A stretch of 35,599 nt of DNA, from positions 1 through 35,599 of IMG/VR virus record IMGVR_UViG_3300046791_000339; one strand, given 5' to 3'. Numbering within the stretch: position 1 is the stretch's first letter; every line of letters starts with the position of its first letter. Of this stretch, positions 28,229 to 35,599 are shown in pieces. The translations under genes and the position numbers were made by a program. A model generated the notes under the pieces. It was not told where the DNA came from. It saw only the letters and a program-made list of their open reading frames with translations, and made no database searches. This DNA comes from a virus.

Positions 28229-31090
28229 ATGGGTGTTCAGCAAGTCCTCAAAGCGCTCGGCACGTGGGACATCAAGTTCCAGTCGTCCACGCCGCGCGAC
28301 GTCCTCGATGCCCTCGACTACTTTGGGCACGTCGCGATCGTGCCGGGCCGGGTCGACCCGAAGCAGTACGGCGACAACCTCCTCACCGTGGCCCGCTACG
28401 TCGGCGTCCTCCGCACGAGGACGATCGGTGACGACGGCCGCACCAACGCGCCCCAAGACGACCTCTCCGTCGGCGGCGTCGGCATGGCCATGTGGCTCGG
28501 CGACGAGGACGACAAGGGCAGTGTCTACGAGAACGCCGTCACCGCCGCATCCGCATCGTTCGCGGACACCATCCGCATGCTGCTCCCTGGTTCCGGCGCC
28601 ATCACCGAGGGCGCCCTCTACTCGGTGGCCGGCCTGTACTCGGGTACGCACCGGTATGAGTCGCCACGCAAAGCCATCCAATACGTGTGCGACACCATGT
28701 CCACGCCCTCGACGCCCGTCTCGTGGCGGGTGAACAACACCGGCACCATCGACGCCGGCCCGGACAGCAGCCTGTTCGTAACCACGCCGACATGCGTCAT
28801 CGTCACCGCGGGCGCCGGCGAGGACATGGCGTTGCGGGCGCTACCTGGTTCGATGGATGTCACCCGGGATGTGGAGGACTTCACCACTCGCGTCGTGCTC
28901 CTGGCGGAGGGTGACGGCGACAGCATCGCCACGGGGGCGGCGGACATCAGCCCGGCGCCCCCGTACAAGGACATTCACGGCAACACCATCCAGCTGACCC
29001 GCCTCGTGAGCGAGTCGGACACGGTGACGGGCAACGCCGAAACACGCGCACAGTTGGCGCTGTCCCAGTTCACCAGCACCCGCAACGCGCTCACACTGTC
29101 GACCACCGACTACGACGTGCACGGGAGCTTCCAGGTCGGGGACCGGGTGTGGGTGTACAACCCGGACGCGGGGCTGGTGGATACGAGCACGGAGATCGTG
29201 TTCCGCGGGCTGCGGATCAACCCGCTCAAGTTGCAGGTGACCGAGGTCAGTTGGGCTGTCACCGCCGGGTACACGGTCGCCTACCGGGCCGCGGACGGTA
29301 CGTGGACGGACCTCACCGACTATGTCGAGGCGGAGACCGACGACACCAACACGGTGACCGTCGGCGACTTCGCGCGGCAGTTGACGAGCGCGGGTACGGA
29401 GCCGGTCGGCAGCCGGCCCAACGCGGACACCTCGGTGCCGGGCCAGCCGACGTTCGTGGAGCCGTTCACCGGACTCGCGTATTTGGATGACAGGGGCTTC
29501 ACGAAGGCGCGGGTGATCCTCAACTGGAATGCCCCGCTGAACGTCGACGGGTCCACGATCGTCGACGGGGATCACTACGAGATCCGGTACGCGGTCGACA
29601 CGGACATGATTTATCCGGCGACGTGGGCGTCGGTGTCGGAGATCCGCTGGCAGGACATGCAGACGTGGGCGCAGCCGTTCGCCGCGCCGGATGGTCAGTG
29701 GCAGTTGATGGTTGTCAACTGGGACACGGTCACAGCCCAGTTGCAGGATCTGTCGCCGGGTATCGGCTATGACGTGCAGATCCGGGGGGTCGACAAGACC
29801 GGTAACACCGGGGCCTGGTCGAGCGTGACGACGTTCGTGACGTCCACGGACAACATTCCGCCGTCGACTCCGGCCGCACCGTCGGTGGCGGGTAGCCGGA
29901 TTGCTGTGCAGGTGACGCACCAGCTCGGCAAGTCGTCGGGCGGGACGTTCAACCTCGAAAGCGACCTGGATCATCTGGAGATCCACGTCTCCTATGAGCC
30001 CGGCTTCACCCCCGACTCGACCACGCTGCGGGGCAAGGCGCTCGCGAACGCGGGCATGATCCAGGCTGGCATCGCGGTCGTGTTCACCGTGCAGGTCGAG
30101 GAGACCAGCGCCCGCTACGTGCGCGTGGTGGCGGTCGACAAGACGGGCAACAAGAGCGGACCGTCCGACGCGGCCACCGCGACCGCGCTGTTGATCGACG
30201 ACGCTCACATCAGCGACCTCACCGTCTCCAAAGTCACCGCAGGATCGATCCTCGCCGACTGGGTCGTCGCCGCACGCCTGAAAACCGCCGATACCGGGTC
30301 CCGCGTCGAACTCAACTCGGCTGGCCTCCAGGCCTACAGTGCAGCCGGAACACAGACCGTGAACATCGCCGCAGCCGACGGCTCCGTCACCATCATCGGC
30401 CAGCTCAAATCAGGCACGTCCGGCCGCCGCCTGGAGATCAACCCCACCGCAACATTCCTCCCCGAGATCCGCTTCTACGCCAACAACGGAACCGATTTCG
30501 GCTACATCAACGGTGTCAGTTCCGGCTCGGACGTCCTGCTGGGCATGAACTCGTCGCAGTATGACGACGGCACCGGCACTCAGGTCATCTCCCGAGCCTT
30601 CCTCACCACCACCCGAGCGGAACTCGCCGTCATCCGAGCCGACGATCAAGGCCGCCGTGGCGGCTACGTCTGGGTGCAACCCGATTCGCTCTATGCCGGG
30701 TTCAACCGGGCTGGCACGGACGGCGGCTTCTACTACGCCGACGTCGACAAGGGCCGCTTCGGCTGGAACCCCAACGACAGCACCAACGGCCAATACTTCG
30801 ATCTCACCAGCGGCCGAACTCGCCATGTCGGCCGATGGGCCGACTACCTCGCGGCAGGCACTACGGACGGCCTGTTCACTGCCGACGAGCCGTTCGTGAC
30901 TGCTGGCGATACATCCTTGGGTCTCGGCTATGGGGCGACGATGGCATCAACGATGGTGCCCATAGTGACCCTGCGACACCCGACGCTGCGCACGTGGCAG
31001 ATCACCGCGGCATCCACGACCGGGTTCACCGTGACGGTCGGGACATCGTCCGGCACCCCGTCCCTGAGCGTCTGGAGCTACCGTGTCTGA
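28229..31090 (+). CDS. Tail tip / Tal-like protein with FnIII-like domains (953 aa)
   Basis: ATG with GGAGG 8 bases upstream. Residues 1-390 form the tail-hub part with FQVGDRVWVYNPDAGLVD near 305-320, usual in siphovirus Tal proteins. Two fibronectin-III-like domains are likely at about 404-540 and 544-657, each ending in VDKTGN-x-(G/S) (RGVDKTGNTGAWS, VAVDKTGNKSGPS). A linker LIDDAHISDLTVSKVTAGSI (about 653-672) opens a C-terminal beta region with GYINGVSSGSDVLLGM, probably receptor-facing. It would contact the host surface. GTGTCTGA overlap with the next gene. Confidence 0.82.
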   Translation: MGVQQVLKALGTWDIKFQSSTPRDVLDALDYFGHVAIVPGRVDPKQYGDNLLTVARYVGVLRTRTIGDDGRTNAPQDDLSVGGVGMAMWLGDEDDKGSVYENAVTAASASFADTIRMLLPGSGAITEGALYSVAGLYSGTHRYESPRKAIQYVCDTMSTPSTPVSWRVNNTGTIDAGPDSSLFVTTPTCVIVTAGAGEDMALRALPGSMDVTRDVEDFTTRVVLLAEGDGDSIATGAADISPAPPYKDIHGNTIQLTRLVSESDTVTGNAETRAQLALSQFTSTRNALTLSTTDYDVHGSFQVGDRVWVYNPDAGLVDTSTEIVFRGLRINPLKLQVTEVSWAVTAGYTVAYRAADGTWTDLTDYVEAETDDTNTVTVGDFARQLTSAGTEPVGSRPNADTSVPGQPTFVEPFTGLAYLDDRGFTKARVILNWNAPLNVDGSTIVDGDHYEIRYAVDTDMIYPATWASVSEIRWQDMQTWAQPFAAPDGQWQLMVVNWDTVTAQLQDLSPGIGYDVQIRGVDKTGNTGAWSSVTTFVTSTDNIPPSTPAAPSVAGSRIAVQVTHQLGKSSGGTFNLESDLDHLEIHVSYEPGFTPDSTTLRGKALANAGMIQAGIAVVFTVQVEETSARYVRVVAVDKTGNKSGPSDAATATALLIDDAHISDLTVSKVTAGSILADWVVAARLKTADTGSRVELNSAGLQAYSAAGTQTVNIAAADGSVTIIGQLKSGTSGRRLEINPTATFLPEIRFYANNGTDFGYINGVSSGSDVLLGMNSSQYDDGTGTQVISRAFLTTTRAELAVIRADDQGRRGGYVWVQPDSLYAGFNRAGTDGGFYYADVDKGRFGWNPNDSTNGQYFDLTSGRTRHVGRWADYLAAGTTDGLFTADEPFVTAGDTSLGLGYGATMASTMVPIVTLRHPTLRTWQITAASTTGFTVTVGTSSGTPSLSVWSYRV

Positions 31091-31628
31091 CCCGCTGATC
31101 CTTACCGTCGACGCGGTGGGCGAACGCCTCACGCGTGGCGCGCCCCGGTGGACGGTGCATCACGTCGACCAGTACGGCAACGGCGGCGGCAAGGTCTTCG
31201 CCAAGGAGACGCTGGAGTGGCGGGCCGCCGAGTACGGGCTGTCGGACGTCGACGAGATCCTCGACATGATCCTGCACGAGTGGCACCTGCCCGACTTCCC
31301 CGACCGTGACGATGCGGCGGCCCGAGCGGGCATGGTGACGTCGACCGGGCCGAACGCGGAGCCGATCATTCTGCGGAGCGCGCGGTCAACGCCCGACGCC
31401 CTGACCGCTCACCGCCTACGGATCGCCGAGGCGAAGCGCGTCACCGCGCATGTGCGACCACCCGCGAAGGGCAGGGACCCGCTGGACATCATCCGCGCCA
31501 ACCACGGCATCACCGCGGCCGGGCTGCGTGTGAAGCGGGAACTCGTCGACACCTACCGCTGGGGCCTCATCTACGGCGGACTGCCTGCTCAACCTCGTTC
31601 GATGGCCCTGGAGGTGCCTCGTGCCTGA
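31083..31628 (+). CDS. Tail-region hypothetical protein (181 aa)
   Basis: GTG start 8 bases before the end of the tail tip gene. Alpha/beta, soluble and charged: WRAAEYGLSDVDEILDMILH, EWHLPDFPDRDDAAARAG, ALTAHRLRIAEAKRVTAH. The gene ends with an 8-base overlap into the next start. Such proteins between Tal and the fibre may be assembly chaperones; this is inference. Confidence 0.65.
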   Translation: MSDPLILTVDAVGERLTRGAPRWTVHHVDQYGNGGGKVFAKETLEWRAAEYGLSDVDEILDMILHEWHLPDFPDRDDAAARAGMVTSTGPNAEPIILRSARSTPDALTAHRLRIAEAKRVTAHVRPPAKGRDPLDIIRANHGITAAGLRVKRELVDTYRWGLIYGGLPAQPRSMALEVPRA

Positions 31629-32634
31629 CCCGTCCACTACACGGTTGGCCCTCTACAAGTCCAAGTCGGACGGGTCCGAGTTCACCAACTACAGTCAAGA
31701 TATCGGTCAAAACCTCGACAAGCTGGACGCGGCTGCTGGCTTCCAGATCGTCACCTCGTCGACCCGCCCATCGTCCCCGTACTCGGGGAAGCCGATCGCG
31801 GAGTCGGACACGGGCCGCCTCTACTACTCCAACGCCTCAATCCCGGCGTCCGGGTCGTGGGTGGAGATCGCCTCCAACGGCGCCACCTTCACCATGACCG
31901 GCACCCGCGCGATCGTCCTTAACGGCACCGCGAACAGCACGGTCAAGCAAACCTGCCTCGTCGCCGGTGACACCTTCAACCGGTTCGAGCAGACCGCCGA
32001 CGGCACCATGAGCTGGGGCCCGGGCTCGGGTGCTGTCGACGCCGTGCTCGCCCGCACCGCCACCTCCACCATCGGCACCGCGAGCGGCGACCACTTCAAA
32101 GTCGGCGGCGACCTGAGGTTGGTGAACGGGGCCACGACCCTCCGCAACCAACTCGCCGCCACGGTGACCGTCGCGAACACCGTCACCGAAACCGTCATCG
32201 GCACCCTCACCATCCCCGCCAACGACACCGTCGTCGGAGCCGTCTACCGCGTCGTCGTCTACGGCACCGCCTCTGTGACGGGCACGCCTACGTTCACGAT
32301 TCGCGGCCGGCTGGGTGGTGTGGCCGGCACGCTCGCGGCGACGATCGGCGCGGTCACTGCCTCGTCGGGTGTCACGAATCAGACGTGGTCGGTGGAGTTC
32401 GACATTGTGTGTCTGACGACGGGTGGGTCGGGTACGTGGATGCCGCGGATGGTGGTGGTGCAGAACGTGACTGCGGCGGCTGCGCAGACGGGGACGGTGT
32501 TGTTGCCGGTGTCGGGTGCGTCGGTGACGCGGGATACGACGGCGTCGTCGGACATGGTGGTGACGTGGGCGTGGTCTGCGGCGTCTGCGTCGAATACGGC
32601 GACCGCGAGGGCGTTCGCCTACCGGATCGCTTAG
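31621..32634 (+). CDS. Tail fibre / receptor-binding-type protein (337 aa)
   Basis: GTG start overlaps the previous gene. The N-terminus (RLALYKSKSDGSEFTNYSQD, IGQNLDKLDAAAGF) is a common attachment segment of actinophage fibres. Residues about 40-165 are Ser/Thr/Gly-rich beta (GRLYYSNASIPASGSWVEIA). Residues about 180-337 look like one beta-sandwich (VYRVVVYGTASVTGTPTFTI, SVEFDIVCLTTGG). From about 32280 the codons switch from mostly C-ending to mostly G- and T-ending, a sign that the tip domain came from elsewhere. The stop overlaps the convergent minus gene. Confidence 0.75.
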   Translation: MPDPSTTRLALYKSKSDGSEFTNYSQDIGQNLDKLDAAAGFQIVTSSTRPSSPYSGKPIAESDTGRLYYSNASIPASGSWVEIASNGATFTMTGTRAIVLNGTANSTVKQTCLVAGDTFNRFEQTADGTMSWGPGSGAVDAVLARTATSTIGTASGDHFKVGGDLRLVNGATTLRNQLAATVTVANTVTETVIGTLTIPANDTVVGAVYRVVVYGTASVTGTPTFTIRGRLGGVAGTLAATIGAVTASSGVTNQTWSVEFDIVCLTTGGSGTWMPRMVVVQNVTAAAAQTGTVLLPVSGASVTRDTTASSDMVVTWAWSAASASNTATARAFAYRIA

Positions 32635-32882
32635 CCCTCGTTGTCGGGGTAGGGCGGCTGGGAGGCGAGGTCCGGGCCGCCGGACGGGGGGAACGGCGGG
32701 CCGCCAGCTCGGTTGGTGCGCTCGCTCGCTTCCTGCACGGCGGCGAGTTCCCGGTGGAGGCCTGCGACTTGGGAGCGGAGAAGCATGTTCTCGTCGAAGA
32801 GTTCGGTGCAGCGTTTCCGGTAGACGGGGAAGGCGTCCTCGATGAGGATCTTGCCGTCGTCCTGCTGCGGGGGCTGGGTCAT
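32631..32882 (-). CDS. Small coiled-coil protein (83 aa)
   Basis: ATG at 32882 overlaps the preceding stop (ATGA). Residues 10-52 are helical with heptad character (PVYRKRCTELFDENMLLRSQ, VAGLHRELAAVQEASER). The last 25 residues are Pro/Gly-rich. It is the last gene of the minus operon from the right edge. Its stop overlaps the stop of the fibre gene by 3 bases and no terminator separates them, so opposing transcripts must run into each other. Confidence 0.65.
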   Translation of the reverse strand: MTQPPQQDDGKILIEDAFPVYRKRCTELFDENMLLRSQVAGLHRELAAVQEASERTNRAGGPPFPPSGGPDLASQPPYPDNEG

Positions 32883-33397
32883 GAGGTTGCTCCTTGCTTG
32901 TTGACGGTCGCGTTGGGATGGATGCTGGCGGGTGCGAGCCCTTCGCGGCGGGCACGGTGCAGCCAGCCGCGCACGGTCGCTGCGGACGTGTCGTACCGTT
33001 CCGCCAGGGTCTCCGCCGGGTTCTGTGCCCCAGCTGCCGTGGCCTCGGCGTATTCCGCCGCCGCCTTGGCGAGCTTGAGCAGGCCCTTACGTCGGCGGAG
33101 CGCGTTGCCGTGGGTGGCGTCTTCGAGCTCGGGGTACCGCGCGGCGACGAGGCTCGCGGCCACCTCTTCCGCGTTTCCCGAGGGGTTCTGTTCAGTGGCC
33201 AAGAGCTGCTTTGCGGCTGCGCCACGGGCCCGCCGTTCCCAGCGGCTCAGCGGCAGGGTGGTGATAGAGAGCGGCGTGCCGTCCATGGCCGAGACGCGGA
33301 CTCCTACGAGGACGAGACCGTTTGACCCCTGTGGAGTGAAGGAGAAGGTGGCCTCAACGCCGGGCAGTTCGTCGTCGGTGATCGGTGCGTGGATCAC
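32879..33397 (-). CDS. Beta-domain / HTH protein A (172 aa)
   Basis: ATG overlaps the previous stop. Residues 1-55 are beta-rich (GVEATFSFTPQGSNGLVLVG). About 55-130 are helical and basic (SRWERRARGAAAKQLLA, RRRKGLLKLAKAAAEYAEA). About 128-158 form an HTH (NPAETLAERYDTSAATVRGW, then LHRARREGLAPA). The same order and a similar HTH occur in the protein at 33980-34534, so the two are probably paralogues. Likely a DNA-binding regulator; no family named. Confidence 0.7.
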   Translation of the reverse strand: MIHAPITDDELPGVEATFSFTPQGSNGLVLVGVRVSAMDGTPLSITTLPLSRWERRARGAAAKQLLATEQNPSGNAEEVAASLVAARYPELEDATHGNALRRRKGLLKLAKAAAEYAEATAAGAQNPAETLAERYDTSAATVRGWLHRARREGLAPASIHPNATVNKQGATS

Positions 33398-33654
33398 TGG
33401 CCCTCCTCGTCTCCGAGTAGGCGGCGCATGTCTTCCTGACTGAGGACGCGTTCGCCGGGTTCGAGGTAGATCGCTCGTATTCCCGGTTGGAGGAAGCCGC
33501 CTGCGTCGTACATCATCTCATCGGCGATCTTCTTGGCGAGCCTCTTGCGGTCCTCCTCGTTGTCGAGGTCGTAGGCGTCCGTACGGTGCAGGAGGCAATC
33601 CTTGTCGCGCGTGTGCTGCGCAAGTCCCTCGCAGCAGGGCAGCTCGGCGGTCAT
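33394..33654 (-). CDS. Small protein with tape-measure-like motifs (86 aa)
   Basis: ATG overlaps the XRE gene stop by 4 bases. N-terminal Cys/His stretch (PCCEGLAQHTRDKDCLLH), an acidic helix (DLDNEEDRKRLAKKIADEM), then DAGGFLQPG (50-58) and LEPGERVLSQEDMRRLLG (64-81). The first matches DSGGLLQPG (1462-1470) and the second matches LTPGERILSKQQVTKLGG (1195-1212) of this window's tape measure. It may engage the same partner as the tape measure does. Function unknown. Confidence 0.65.
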   Translation of the reverse strand: MTAELPCCEGLAQHTRDKDCLLHRTDAYDLDNEEDRKRLAKKIADEMMYDAGGFLQPGIRAIYLEPGERVLSQEDMRRLLGDEEGQ

Positions 33655-33983
33655 GATGTGGCCCCACATCCTCGGCAGACGAAGCCGATAGGTGGCGTTC
33701 CGGCGCAGGTGGTGCACGCGTCGGGCTGATTGAGGAGTTGTTGCGGAGTCACCTTCAGCGCCACCGCGAGGGCTGCGAGGTCGTCCACGGTCACATGTCG
33801 TTCCAGCCGCTCGATCTTCGCCACAGCTGATGGGGTGATGGGCCTCCCCGCTCCGTTCAGTGCGTCCGACAGCGAGTAGATCGACAGGCCGCGTACTTCG
33901 CGCAGGACTCGCACGTTTGCCGCGACACGCTCTGCCGTGGCTCCGAACTGTGTTGCTGGGCGGGGGCGCCGCTCCTCGCTCAC
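33651..33983 (-). CDS. XRE-family HTH regulator with C-terminal zinc ribbon (110 aa)
   Basis: Residues 17-85 are an XRE-type HTH: RVAANVRVLREVRGLSIYSL, TPSAVAKIERLERHVTVDDL and ALAVALKVTPQQLL. The C-terminus adds C90-x2-C93 and C103-x2-C106, a zinc ribbon. XRE proteins are frequent phage repressors or toxin-antitoxin regulators. The ATG overlaps the stop of the gene before (ATGA). Being buried in an operon it cannot be the classic repressor gene with its own switch promoter, unless a promoter lies inside the gene before. Confidence 0.8.
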   Translation of the reverse strand: MSEERRPRPATQFGATAERVAANVRVLREVRGLSIYSLSDALNGAGRPITPSAVAKIERLERHVTVDDLAALAVALKVTPQQLLNQPDACTTCAGTPPIGFVCRGCGATS

Positions 33984-34534
33984 GACTTCGCCTCCAACAG
34001 TCGGGGGCCAGGATCAGCCCCTGCCCGCCCTTGGGCGGCCGGACCGAGCCAGCCCTCATTCCGGGCGCGCGCAATCCAGTTGTTGATGGTCTTCACTGGT
34101 CGGTCGAAGCGAGCAGCCACGCGGGTTACGGCAGCCCGGTCTTTCCCTGGCGCGGTCTCTTCGAGGTAGGCCACGGCAACCCGCCGCAGTAGGTCATCGG
34201 TGAGGGGAGCCCGGCCCGGCATTCGGGCCTCGGCGGCGCACGTGCATCGGACCGCGCTTGGGTCGCTAGAACTGGGAGGCTGCCAACTCGGCGAAGACCG
34301 AAGCGCCGAGATGATCTCTCCAATGGGGACCCGCCTGTTGGTCCTGGAAGTCAGACCGTTTGGCCGTTGCGTGCTCCAACTCATCTCGGTTACGACTACG
34401 CCGCGTTCGGTCCGCCGGGCTGTGCCCGAAACTTGGATCTCGTCGTCAGGTGACTGGCAGCGGAATTGGGCCGCCTCCGGGTCGCCATCTGCCTGGGTGA
34501 CTTCCAACTGCCACGAGCCTGCGAAGTCGGTCAT
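33980..34534 (-). CDS. Beta-domain / HTH protein B (184 aa)
   Basis: ATG at 34534 overlaps the glycosyltransferase stop; a start at 34606 would lie in that gene. N-terminal beta domain (FAGSWQLEVTQADGDPEAAQ, GVVVTEMSWSTQRPNGL), a middle with one Cys pair (RCTCAAEARMPGRAPL) and a C-terminal HTH (VTRVAARFDRPVKTINNWIA, RARNEGWLGPA). The HTH aligns with that of the protein at 32879-33397. Probable DNA-binding protein. Confidence 0.7.
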   Translation of the reverse strand: MTDFAGSWQLEVTQADGDPEAAQFRCQSPDDEIQVSGTARRTERGVVVTEMSWSTQRPNGLTSRTNRRVPIGEIISALRSSPSWQPPSSSDPSAVRCTCAAEARMPGRAPLTDDLLRRVAVAYLEETAPGKDRAAVTRVAARFDRPVKTINNWIARARNEGWLGPAAQGRAGADPGPRLLEAKS

Positions 34535-35157
34535 GTCTGCCTCGGTGCTGCGTCGCCTTGGCCGGGGATGCCGGAGGAGTTTCCGCGATGATGCGTCCAT
34601 CCCCACGTTCTGCGGGCGGCATGGTAGAACTTCGCGCCCGCGTCCACGCAGCCGATTGTGAAGTGCCAGTCTTCGCCGCCCCGGTGGCCGCCGACGACGC
34701 TGTCCGGGGGCGGCTCGCGGAAGCCGACGGCCTTCGCGAGGTCGGTCCGCACGAGCGTGGTGATGGTCGTTTGGTGCGGGGCCGCCGGGTTGAACGGCTT
34801 CCCGAAATGACCGAGCGGATCATTCTGCGGCCACGGGCGGCCGTCGGGGAAGTGGACCATGTAATAACTGAATACGTAAGAGGCGTTGAAGATCTTCGCC
34901 CCGGCCGCCAGTACCCGCAGGTGCTCCGGGTAGAAGACGTCATCTGAATCCAGGAAGGCAGTCCACTCGGTCTTGACCGCGTCCAACGCCCGTTGCCGGG
35001 TGATGGCTGCGCCGTCGCCGTGTTCGTCGATGGCGATGCTGATGTCGGCGGCGGGGTGGAGTTGGTTGCGGACGGATTGGACGGCGCGGTCGAGCATGCC
35101 GTTGGCGACACGTGCCGGGTGAGCTGGAATCGCAACGGTGATCTCAAGCGGGTTCAC
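34531..35157 (-). CDS. Soluble family 2 glycosyltransferase (208 aa)
   Basis: GTG at 35157 is chosen for GGAGG 8 bases upstream; it overlaps the preceding stop (GTGA). GT-A fold: ITVAIPAHPARV at the start, ISIAIDEHGDGAAITRQRAL, the DXD motif in FLDSDDVFYPEHLRVL, and GGEDWHFTIGCVDAG near the end corresponding to the catalytic-base ED region. No membrane segment, in contrast to the enzyme at 2573. Phage enzymes of this kind modify phage DNA bases, virion proteins or host glycans; which one cannot be told here. Confidence 0.85.
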   Translation of the reverse strand: MNPLEITVAIPAHPARVANGMLDRAVQSVRNQLHPAADISIAIDEHGDGAAITRQRALDAVKTEWTAFLDSDDVFYPEHLRVLAAGAKIFNASYVFSYYMVHFPDGRPWPQNDPLGHFGKPFNPAAPHQTTITTLVRTDLAKAVGFREPPPDSVVGGHRGGEDWHFTIGCVDAGAKFYHAARRTWGWTHHRGNSSGIPGQGDAAPRQT

Positions 35158-35420
35158 GGCAGCCACCTCCGAGTGAGCCCGCCCTGTAGCCACTCGTTGA
35201 GCTGTGCGCCGAGGGCGCCTTCGTCGATCACGAGCAGTTTCCCTTCAGGGCATGCGGGGCTTGGGCGCACGGTGAGGATGTCGGCGGCGCCTGCTTGGTC
35301 AACGGCTGCACGTACCTCATGCTCGCGGTGGGGTTCGCACAGGACGGTGCGTTTCGACTCCTCGCGAGTGATGTGGACGAAGTTGATCGCGTCGAGCATC
35401 CGCTGTAGCTCGTCGCTCAT
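35154..35420 (-). CDS. Hypothetical protein (88 aa)
   Basis: ATG at 35420 overlaps the stop of the partial gene to the right (ATGA). Soluble alpha/beta: SDELQRMLDAINFVHITREE, TVLCEPHREHEVRAAVDQAG, KLLVIDEGALGAQLNEWLQG. An extended start at 35480 is less likely because it would run over the neighbour. Coupled to the glycosyltransferase. Function unknown. Confidence 0.65.
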   Translation of the reverse strand: MSDELQRMLDAINFVHITREESKRTVLCEPHREHEVRAAVDQAGAADILTVRPSPACPEGKLLVIDEGALGAQLNEWLQGGLTRRWLP

Positions 35421-35599
35421 GCTTCGGCTGCTTCCTTCCACGACGTACGCTCCTCCAACCGGTCCGCCACCACCGCGCACACCAACGCCGCCTGGAAATG
35501 CGCCTGAGACTGGGCGATCCGGGCCCGAGCCTGTTCACCCCAATTCGAGTTGAGGTCGACCCCGGCCAACAGCCGCTTCCCCTCCCGCAGATGCTCCGG
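35417..35599 (-). CDS. Partial hypothetical protein, start beyond the right edge
   Basis: An open frame enters from the edge and encodes 60 residues to a TGA at 35417, helical and Ala/Glu-rich (QARARIAQSQAHFQAALVCA, VVADRLEERTSWKEAAEA). The stop overlaps the next ATG by 4 bases, as everywhere in this operon, which supports it being real. The first gene and promoter of the operon lie outside the window. Confidence 0.65.
   Translation of the reverse strand, partial: PEHLREGKRLLAGVDLNSNWGEQARARIAQSQAHFQAALVCAVVADRLEERTSWKEAAEA

Noticed and set aside
1-35599. tRNA genes, CRISPR arrays, insertion sequences, integrase and att sites
   Set aside because: I looked for cloverleaf ends, regularly spaced repeats, transposase motifs and recombinase motifs on both strands and saw none. 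An att site cannot be called without the other junction.

Overview
The window is GC-rich throughout, almost every codon ends in G or C, and GTG/TTG starts and hairpin terminators without a U-tract are common. This points to Streptomyces or a close actinobacterial relative. The core, about 11.7-32.6 kb, is the complete head and tail block of a siphovirus (long non-contractile tail). It is either a prophage or a free phage genome; nothing here decides which. No integrase, att site, DNA replication gene, holin, separate endolysin, tRNA or CRISPR array was found.

Left accessory region (1-11.6 kb). Small genes lie in short, mostly overlapping operons separated by perfect hairpins. Three small helix-turn-helix (HTH) proteins (387-665, 1435-1758, 8778-9053) each sit beside a dyad-rich divergent promoter region (311-387, 1792-1836, 9046-9103). 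Between them, 2409-7503 is a tightly coupled membrane-protein cluster: a 55-aa LAHTG microprotein, a processive-type family 2 glycosyltransferase, a 46-aa membrane peptide, a DUF2637/SpdB-like protein with a C-terminal HTH, and four more proteins, at least three of them clearly membrane proteins. This resembles the plasmid-spread module of Streptomyces conjugative elements, but no TraB/FtsK translocase is in the window. The DUF2637 gene carries 17 copies of TGAGCC/GGCTCA in 468 bp, and the cluster ends with a 55-bp dyad followed by a second hairpin. Both look like DNA-level sites written over coding sequence.

Structural region (11.7-32.6 kb, + strand). The order is terminase small and large subunits, portal, MuF-like protein, scaffold, capsid, a small head protein, head-tail connectors, tail completion and terminator proteins, tail tube, tail-assembly chaperones joined by a -1 frameshift at GGGAAAA, a 1550-aa tape measure with an NlpC/P60-like domain, distal tail protein, a 953-aa tail tip protein, a small protein and a fibre-like protein. 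The two most abundant virion proteins, capsid and tail tube, both appear to start at ATC rather than ATG/GTG/TTG.

Right region (32.6-35.6 kb, - strand). An eight-gene operon with start/stop overlaps enters from beyond the right edge: a partial protein, an 88-aa protein, a soluble family 2 glycosyltransferase, two probably paralogous beta-domain/HTH proteins flanking an XRE regulator with a zinc ribbon, an 86-aa protein sharing two motifs with the tape measure, and a short coiled-coil protein.
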